10,727 nucleotides of DNA from Clostridiaceae bacterium. Lineage in GTDB: Bacteria; Bacillota_A; Clostridia; Acetivibrionales; Acetivibrionaceae. The stretch is from NCBI GenBank assembly GCA_012513545.1, contig JAAZCB010000038.1:1-10727 (forward strand), written 5' to 3'. The notes beneath the pieces are model-generated. The model saw only the letters and a program-made list of their open reading frames with translations, was not told the origin of the DNA and did not search any database. The stretch's first letter is position 1. Every line of letters begins with the position of its first letter. Of the stretch, positions 6,132-10,727 are shown in pieces. The position numbers were made by a program, and so were the translations under genes.

Positions 6132-6818
6132 ATGGCCAAAATCGAACATACCGATATCGATACTTTTTCAAACTCATTAAGAGGGAAAGTCTTCTATCAG
6201 CTTGAAAATGATATTTTAAATGGAAAATACAAACCCGGTGAAAGTCTTATAGAGACAAAGCTGTCAGATGAACTGGGTGTGAGCAGAACTCCCATACGTG
6301 AAGCCATCAGGCAATTGGAGCTTGAGGGGCTTGTACAGACCATCCCTAACAAAGGTGCCATAGTAACAGGCTTGTCTGAAAAAGATATTGAGGATATATA
6401 TACAATAAGGATGATGATAGAAGGCCTTGCCGCCAGATGGGCTGCAGAAAAAATCACCGATGAAGAGCTAAAAGAGCTTCAGGAAACTATAGAACTTGAA
6501 GAATTTTATACTAATAAGAATGACACTTATAATATCCTGAGACTTGACTCAAAGTTCCACGAAATTATATTCAGGGCCAGCAAAAGCAAGCTGCTAATGA
6601 ATACCCTGACCATGTTTCACCATTATCTTCAACGAGCAAGGAATTCTTCTCTTGGTATGACCGGCAGAGCTAATGAGGCTTTATTAGAGCACAAAGCTAT
6701 TCTGCAGGCAATAATGGAGAAAAAACCCAAGAAAGCTGAAAGTCTAACTACTGAGCATATAAAGAATGCAAGTTTAAATTTATTGAAAAGAGGGTATGCG
6801 GATGAAGTCAACGAATAA
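6132..6818 (+). CDS. GntR-family transcriptional regulator, FadR/FCD type
   Basis: A 228-residue DNA-binding repressor or activator. Residues about 14-80 form the winged helix-turn-helix, with the typical GntR stretch LSDELGVSRTPIREAIRQLE (44-63) and wing QTIPNKGAIV (69-78). Residues about 85-215 form the all-helical FCD ligand domain, with the expected metal-binding set D139 and H143 (LDSKFHEIIF), H187 (LEHKAIL) and H209 (TTEHIK). Such domains usually bind a carboxylate through the metal; citrate or a related acid is a sensible guess from the neighbours but is not shown. The ATG at 6132 has a strong AAGGAGG with 9-nt spacing. It is the first gene of the citrate synthase unit, its stop codon lying 17 nt inside the next gene, and it probably controls its own promoter through the palindrome at 6041-6066. 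Confidence 0.93.
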   Translation: MAKIEHTDIDTFSNSLRGKVFYQLENDILNGKYKPGESLIETKLSDELGVSRTPIREAIRQLELEGLVQTIPNKGAIVTGLSEKDIEDIYTIRMMIEGLAARWAAEKITDEELKELQETIELEEFYTNKNDTYNILRLDSKFHEIIFRASKSKLLMNTLTMFHHYLQRARNSSLGMTGRANEALLEHKAILQAIMEKKPKKAESLTTEHIKNASLNLLKRGYADEVNE

Positions 6819-8151
6819 TGTATATCGTAACTATTCTGAAATAATAGCAAAAAACAACCACATTGAGGCTGAACAGTTTGTCAAATTCAATGTTAAAAGA
6901 GGTCTCAGGAATGCTGACGGTACAGGAGTACTGGTAGGTCTGACGGAAGTAGGCGAGGTTCACGCCTATGTTGTGGATGAAAAGGAAAAGGTTCCTGTCG
7001 AAGGCAGACTGCGCTACAGGGGAATTGACATATTTGACTTCGTTAAAGGATTTCAGGAAGAAAAACGCTTTGGCTTTGAGGAGTGTTGCTATCTTCTGCT
7101 TTTCGGCGAGCTTCCCACTAAAGAAGCTCTTGATTCCTTTACACAACTGCTCGGCTCAAGAAGAGAACTACCGGCAGGTTTTTACAGTGATATGATTCTA
7201 AAGGCTCCCAGCAAAGACATTATGAACAAGCTTGCAAGATGTGTTCTTGCTTCTTATTCCTATGATGAAAACGCTGATGATACCAGCCTTGAAAACACCT
7301 TAAGGCAGTGTATAGAGCTCATTGCAAGATTTCCCGCTTTTGCGGCCTATGGTTATCAGGCAAAAATACATTACCACGACGGTCAAAGCATGTATATTCA
7401 CAGCCCTAAGTCCGAACTTGGAACTGCTGAAAACATTTTACGCATGATCAGGTTTGACAGTACATACACTAAATCCGAGGCCGAGATTCTCGATTTGGCT
7501 TTGGTACTTCATGCTGAACATGGTGGTGGAAACAACTCAACGTTTGCTACTCGTGTAGTGTCCTCAAGCGGAACAGATACATACTCTGCGATTGCTGCAG
7601 CTATTGGCTCCCTTAAAGGTCCAAAACACGGCGGAGCCAACATAAAGGTAATGCAAATGATGAACGACATCAAAAGAAACGTCAGTAACTGGAGCAGCGA
7701 GGGCGAAATTGCAGATTACCTAGCAAAAATTTTAAGGAAGGAAGCTTTTGACGGTTCCGGCCTTATATACGGCATAGGTCACGCAGTTTATACCGTTTCA
7801 GATCCAAGGACAATAGTCTTAAAACAAAAGGCCGCACAGCTGGCAAAAGAAAAAGGTATTGAAGAGGAATTCAATCTCTTTACATCTATTGAAAAGCTCG
7901 CTCCAGAAGTTTTTCACAGTCTTAAGAAATCCGACAAGGTTGTATGTACCAACGTTGACTTCTATTCCGGTTTTGTGTATAAAGCCTTAAACATTCCCCA
8001 GGAACTTTTTACCCCTTTATTTGCAATTTCCAGAATAAGCGGCTGGAGTGCTCATTTACTGGAAGAGCTTATAAACGGTGGAAAGATAATTAGGCCTGCA
8101 TACAAGAATGTTATAGGAAAAACTCCTTATGTACCTATGCATCAAAGATAG
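6802..8151 (+). CDS. gltA: Citrate synthase (Si-type fold, clostridial long form)
   Basis: Condenses acetyl-CoA with oxaloacetate to citrate. I chose the ATG at 6802 (449 aa), because GAGGG at 6790-6794 sits 7 nt before it but only 1 nt before the other ATG at 6796 (451 aa). In the 449-aa numbering, the substrate histidine is H276 (GPKHGGAN, 273-280), the second catalytic histidine H327 (GIGHAVYTVSDPR, 324-336), the catalytic aspartate D386 (NVDFYSG, 384-390), and the carboxylate-binding arginines R336 and R411 (SRISGWSAH). The usual GHRVY motif reads GHAVY, a variant I believe is common in clostridial members. HAEHGGGNNSTF (237-248) is also typical. At about 449 residues it is longer than the roughly 370-residue Bacillus enzyme, with an N-terminal extension of about 40 residues. 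It is not the Re-citrate synthase of some clostridia, which belongs to a different family. 2-Methylcitrate synthase activity cannot be excluded, but the next gene, aconitase, favours citrate. It overlaps gntR by 17 nt. Confidence 0.92.
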   Translation: MKSTNNVYRNYSEIIAKNNHIEAEQFVKFNVKRGLRNADGTGVLVGLTEVGEVHAYVVDEKEKVPVEGRLRYRGIDIFDFVKGFQEEKRFGFEECCYLLLFGELPTKEALDSFTQLLGSRRELPAGFYSDMILKAPSKDIMNKLARCVLASYSYDENADDTSLENTLRQCIELIARFPAFAAYGYQAKIHYHDGQSMYIHSPKSELGTAENILRMIRFDSTYTKSEAEILDLALVLHAEHGGGNNSTFATRVVSSSGTDTYSAIAAAIGSLKGPKHGGANIKVMQMMNDIKRNVSNWSSEGEIADYLAKILRKEAFDGSGLIYGIGHAVYTVSDPRTIVLKQKAAQLAKEKGIEEEFNLFTSIEKLAPEVFHSLKKSDKVVCTNVDFYSGFVYKALNIPQELFTPLFAISRISGWSAHLLEELINGGKIIRPAYKNVIGKTPYVPMHQR

Positions 8152-8169
8152 TATGTTTATGTGCTTTAA

Positions 8170-8198
8170 TTGCATGCAGGGCTGCAATGTGGTATAAA
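8170..8198 (+). promoter_or_regulatory. Weak candidate internal promoter before aconitase
   Basis: TTGCAT (8170-8175), a 17-bp spacer and TATAAA (8193-8198) lie in the 128-nt gap between the citrate synthase and aconitase genes. The spacer holds inverted arms TGCAG/CTGCA (8175-8179, 8182-8186). A second imperfect hairpin, TGAAGAATT with AAT-a-TCTTCA, follows at 8205-8228. Neither is followed by a T-run, so neither looks like a terminator; aconitase may be read from both upstream and local starts. Confidence 0.35.
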
Positions 8199-8279
8199 AT
8201 TATATGAAGAATTGGTGTAATATCTTCAAAAATTTAAATACAGACAAAATCATAATAATTTTATTTATGGAGGTCCAAA

Positions 8280-10205
8280 ATGAAAGGAACTGTTACAGAA
8301 AAGATTTTAAAGCAGCATATTGTTGAAGGCGATACTACTATCGGCAGCGAAATTGCCTTAAAAATTGACAACACTCTTACACAGGACGCTACAGGTACAA
8401 TGGCCTATCTCCAATTTGAAGCAATAGGAATAGACCGCGTTAAAACTGAACTCAGTGTCAGCTTTGTTGACCACAACACCCTTCAGACTGATTTTAAAAA
8501 CGCTGATGACCACAGATATCTTCAGTCAATCGCCAAAAGGTACGGTTTGTATTTCTCAAAACCCGGCAACGGGATTTGCCACCAGCTTTTCCTTGAAAGA
8601 TTTGCACGTCCTGGAAAAACTCTGATAGGCTCTGACAGCCATACGCCCACCGCCGGAGGTATAGGCTCCTTTGCAATGGGCGCAGGAGGACTTGATGTAG
8701 CTGCTGCAATGGCTGGTGCTCCATTCAGGATTAAATTTCCCAAGGTTGTAGGAGTTAAGCTTACCGGCAAACTCAACGACTGGGTATCTGCCAAGGATAT
8801 TATACTTGAAGTTTTAAGAAGAATAGATGTAAAGGGTGGAGTAGGCAAGGTTTTAGAATATTTTGGTCCTGGTGTAAAAAGCCTTTCCGTTCCCGACAGA
8901 GCTACAATTACCAACATGGGTACTGAAACAGGCTGTACCACCAGTATATTCCCAAGCGACGAAATAACCAAAGCCTTCCTCGAGGCCCAGGGAAGAGCTG
9001 AGCAATGGGTTGAAATTGTTCCGGATGAAGACGCTATATATGATGAAATTATGGAAATAAACCTAAGTGAATTAGAGCCTATGATAGCACTTCCCCACAG
9101 TCCCGGCAATGTCAAGAAGGTAAGGGAAGTACAGGGAACAAAAGTTGACCAGGTGGCAATAGGTTCATGTACAAACTCCTCTTTAAGGGATTTAAAGATA
9201 GTCGCAAACACTTTTAAAGGAAAGACCATATCCGACAATTTACATGTTACAATAAGCCCAGGCTCCAGGCAGGTTGTCGAGCACCTGATAGACAGTGGAG
9301 AAATGAAGTATCTTGTTCAATCGGGAGCACGAATTCTTGAAAATTCCTGTGGTCCTTGTATTGGAATGGGCTCTGCACCTAGCTCCTCCGGTGTATCGGT
9401 CAGAACCTTCAACAGGAATTTCCCTGGAAGAAGCGGAACCAAGGATGCCGATGTCTATCTTGCAAGTCCTGAGGTAGCTGCTGCTGCTGCCCTTACCGGT
9501 GTTATCACAGATCCCCGTGACTTAGGAGAGTACCCCCGTACTCAAATGCCTGAAAAATTCTTCATAAATGACAATATGACATTAACCCCGCTTCCTGAAG
9601 AAGAGGCAAAAAAGGTTGAAATTGTAAGGGGTCCTAACATTAAGCCACTTCCAACCTTCGACAGCCTCCCTGATGTATTGATGGGTCAGGCACTCCTAAA
9701 GGTTGAAGACAATATCACGACCGACCATATTATGCCCGCCGGTGCAAAGATTCTTCCACTTAGAAGCAACATCCCCGAAATATCGAAGCATGTATTTGAG
9801 GCTGTTGATGAGAATTTCCATGATAGAGCTATCAAAAGCGGCGGAGGCTTTATTATTGGCGGAGACAATTATGGACAGGGTTCTAGCAGGGAGCATGCAG
9901 CTCTTGCACCAAAATACCTTGGAATAAAGGCTGTTATAGTAAAATCCTTTGCCAGAATCCACCTTGCAAATCTTGTAAACTTCGGGATAGTGCCTCTTAC
10001 CTTTAAAAACCCTGCTGATTATGACCGAATCGAACTTGGTGATAACCTTGAAATCAGCATCGGTGACCTGAAAGGCGAAGTAACGCTTGTAAATACAACA
10101 AAGGGTATAAAAATTGAGCTCAGCCACACGCTTTCGGCTCTTGATGCAGAAATCCTCAAGGTTGGCGGAAAGCTTCCCTGGATCAAAAAAAGCATAGGCA
10201 AATAA
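8280..10205 (+). CDS. acn: Aconitate hydratase (641-aa short type)
   Basis: Isomerises citrate to isocitrate through cis-aconitate using a [4Fe-4S] cluster. Cluster ligands are C297 (IGSCTNS) and C357 and C360 (NSCGPCIG). Other active-site stretches: DHNTLQTD (64-71), GSDSHTPTAGG (117-127), NMGTETGCTTSIFPSD (212-227), and the swivel-domain motif YGQGSSREHAAL (531-542) with S535/S536, R537 and H539. Domains 1-3 span about 1-430, the linker about 431-460 and the swivel domain about 465-635. At 641 residues it is much shorter than AcnA/IRP1 (about 890) or AcnB (about 860) and fits the short putative-aconitase group found in clostridia and Aquifex. Homoaconitase or isopropylmalate dehydratase is less likely because the subunits are fused and citrate synthase is next door. 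The ATG has GGAGGT with 5-nt spacing. Cytosolic; oxygen-sensitive cluster expected. Confidence 0.95.
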   Translation: MKGTVTEKILKQHIVEGDTTIGSEIALKIDNTLTQDATGTMAYLQFEAIGIDRVKTELSVSFVDHNTLQTDFKNADDHRYLQSIAKRYGLYFSKPGNGICHQLFLERFARPGKTLIGSDSHTPTAGGIGSFAMGAGGLDVAAAMAGAPFRIKFPKVVGVKLTGKLNDWVSAKDIILEVLRRIDVKGGVGKVLEYFGPGVKSLSVPDRATITNMGTETGCTTSIFPSDEITKAFLEAQGRAEQWVEIVPDEDAIYDEIMEINLSELEPMIALPHSPGNVKKVREVQGTKVDQVAIGSCTNSSLRDLKIVANTFKGKTISDNLHVTISPGSRQVVEHLIDSGEMKYLVQSGARILENSCGPCIGMGSAPSSSGVSVRTFNRNFPGRSGTKDADVYLASPEVAAAAALTGVITDPRDLGEYPRTQMPEKFFINDNMTLTPLPEEEAKKVEIVRGPNIKPLPTFDSLPDVLMGQALLKVEDNITTDHIMPAGAKILPLRSNIPEISKHVFEAVDENFHDRAIKSGGGFIIGGDNYGQGSSREHAALAPKYLGIKAVIVKSFARIHLANLVNFGIVPLTFKNPADYDRIELGDNLEISIGDLKGEVTLVNTTKGIKIELSHTLSALDAEILKVGGKLPWIKKSIGK

Positions 10206-10218
10206 AACAACATACCCA

Positions 10219-10246
10219 AGTCAAAGGGGGACAGTCCCCTTTGACT
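10219..10246. repeat. REP-like hairpin after aconitase (possible terminator)
   Basis: AGTCAAAGGGG (10219-10229) pairs perfectly with CCCCTTTGACT (10236-10246) around a six-base loop, an 11-bp GC-capped stem 13 nt after the aconitase stop. There is no T-run after it (caattcc), so it is not a classical terminator. The core GGGGACAGTCCCC resembles dispersed palindromes seen in clostridial and related genomes, so it may be a REP-type mobile repeat that also ends or stabilises the mRNA. No second copy occurs in this window. Confidence 0.55.
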
Positions 10247-10273
10247 CAATTCCATAAGGAAGGTACGAAATAA

Positions 10274-10435
10274 ATGAAGAAAGCACTATTGGTTATTGAT
10301 GTTCAAAACGAATACTTTACAGGGGAATTACACGTTACATATCCAAAAGACAGTATAAACAATATTTTAAGAATTATTGAAACAGCAAGAAAAAATGGAG
10401 TTGATGATTGGATTAATTCGTTTACTTTGGTTTGA
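10274..10435 (+). pseudogene. 5' remnant of an isochorismatase-family cysteine hydrolase gene
   Basis: A 53-codon reading frame with an AAGGAAGG ribosome binding site (10257-10264). The first 43 residues (MKKALLVIDVQNEYFTGEL at 1-19, then VTYPKDSINNILRIIETARKNGV at 21-43) match the N-terminal strand and first helix of isochorismatase/nicotinamidase-like hydrolases, including the first catalytic aspartate D9 in VIDVQNEYF. The family is usually about 170-200 residues, and the catalytic lysine and cysteine are missing. After residue 43 the similarity stops abruptly, and ten unrelated residues (DDWINSFTLV) lead to a TGA. I found no continuation of the family in the other frames of the remaining 290 bases. 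This is most simply a deletion or insertion scar: the junction should lie near 10400-10404. A short peptide may still be made. Confidence 0.7.
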
Positions 10436-10518
10436 TACGGGAAATTTCTCCATAACCTTAGTCTTAACTTAATCACTGATTGATTATTTTTATAGTATGT
10501 TCCTTTAACTTACATTTT

Positions 10519-10561
10519 ATAAGGGATAAGAGCCTCAGTACTTCGGGCACTTATCCCTTAT
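10519..10561. terminator. Long hairpin downstream of the hydrolase remnant
   Basis: ATAAGGGATAAG (10519-10530) pairs with CTTATCCCTTAT (10550-10561) over 12 bp. After an A-A mismatch the stem continues with GCC (10532-10534) and GGC (10546-10548), leaving an 11-base loop. It is followed by attatagg on the plus strand and preceded by cattttat, so neither direction has a strong U-tract. It may be an imperfect bidirectional terminator for the aconitase unit or for a gene beyond the right edge, or one end of an inserted element. Confidence 0.45.
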
Positions 10562-10727
10562 TATAGGAGTTGGAGGATTAGGCTTGATCTATTCCAATTT
10601 GGTTGACAGTATAATTCTTAATATTATTGTCTAATAAACGTACTAAAAACAACAAAATACCATACACGTCAAAAAACTTAAATGTTATGTCAATTATATG
10701 AACCTACTTATTATTATATCAAGATTA
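10562..10727. other. AT-rich right end with no supportable gene
   Basis: No reading frame here has a ribosome binding site and coding-like residues. An ATG at 10688 stops after four codons; one at 10682 stays open to the edge but has no ribosome binding site. A TTGACA at 10603-10608 has only a poor -10 partner. A purine-rich ggagttggagg (10566-10576) is not followed by a usable start with a long frame. Together with 10436-10518 this is non-coding as far as I can see. Confidence 0.4.

Noticed and set aside
6796..6801. Upstream ATG of citrate synthase
   Set aside because: Only 1 nt separates it from the GAGGG box, while the ATG at 6802 has a normal 7-nt spacing.
6808..7146. 112-codon minus-strand frame inside the citrate synthase gene
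   Set aside because: Antisense of conserved citrate synthase codons, with no ribosome binding site and no recognisable domain.
8205..8228. Terminator between citrate synthase and aconitase
   Set aside because: The stem is short with a bulge and no T-run follows; the sequence after it is A-rich.
8522..9238. 238-codon minus-strand open frame inside the aconitase gene
   Set aside because: Fully inside a clear aconitase gene on the opposite strand; composition is Ser/Pro/Ile-rich as expected of an antisense shadow, with no family motif.
10401..10518. Transposase fragment after the hydrolase remnant
   Set aside because: Short translations in both directions (for example around 10405-10470) show no transposase motif, terminal inverted repeat or target duplication that I can identify.
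1..10727. CRISPR array, tRNA, rRNA or phage cassette
   Set aside because: No regularly spaced repeats, tRNA-like cloverleaf or phage gene was seen on either strand.

Overview
The window looks like chromosomal DNA of an anaerobic, low-GC Firmicute, probably a clostridium of the Ruminiclostridium/Clostridium cellulolyticum kind. This rests on AT-rich intergenic DNA, strong AGGAGG-type ribosome binding sites, a flavodiiron oxygen-detoxification protein, a ferredoxin-linked sulfur gene set and a clostridial-type citrate synthase. The genus is an inference; the sequence contains no marker that proves it.

Left part (1-2354, minus strand): a tight three-gene operon reading right to left: a DUF39/COG1900 homocysteine-biosynthesis protein, a NIL-domain plus 2x[4Fe-4S] ferredoxin protein (14-nt overlap), and a UPF0280/COG2122 protein that runs off the left edge (17-nt gap). 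In methanogenic archaea these three families have been linked to a route that makes homocysteine directly from sulfide and aspartate semialdehyde. The operon has a good sigma-A-type promoter and a short leader with no room for an S-box or T-box.

Middle (2355-5870): two unrecognised small genes, one soluble (plus) and one with a single membrane segment (minus), converge and overlap by 29 nt. Next come a flavodiiron protein gene (fprA, minus), whose stop codon lies inside a perfect 38-bp palindrome, and a solitary histidinol-phosphate aminotransferase gene (hisC, minus) with a GTG start.

Right part (6031-10205, plus strand): a FadR/FCD-type GntR regulator, a citrate synthase and an aconitase. 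The regulator's promoter (TTGACA-17-TACAAT) is covered by a 26-bp near-perfect palindrome centred on ATTGTATACAAT, the form expected of a GntR/FCD operator, so the unit is probably self-regulated. The regulator and citrate synthase overlap and are almost certainly cotranscribed. Together they carry acetyl-CoA and oxaloacetate to isocitrate, the first steps of the oxidative branch that supplies 2-oxoglutarate and glutamate in anaerobes. No isocitrate dehydrogenase lies in the window.

Right end (10206-10727): a REP-like hairpin, a 53-codon 5' remnant of an isochorismatase-family hydrolase gene with a good ribosome binding site, a second long hairpin, and AT-rich sequence with no supportable gene. 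This looks like a rearrangement scar. I found no CRISPR array, tRNA, rRNA, complete insertion sequence or phage gene. The least described part is the sulfur operon as a complete bacterial cassette; the rest is mostly ordinary core metabolism.
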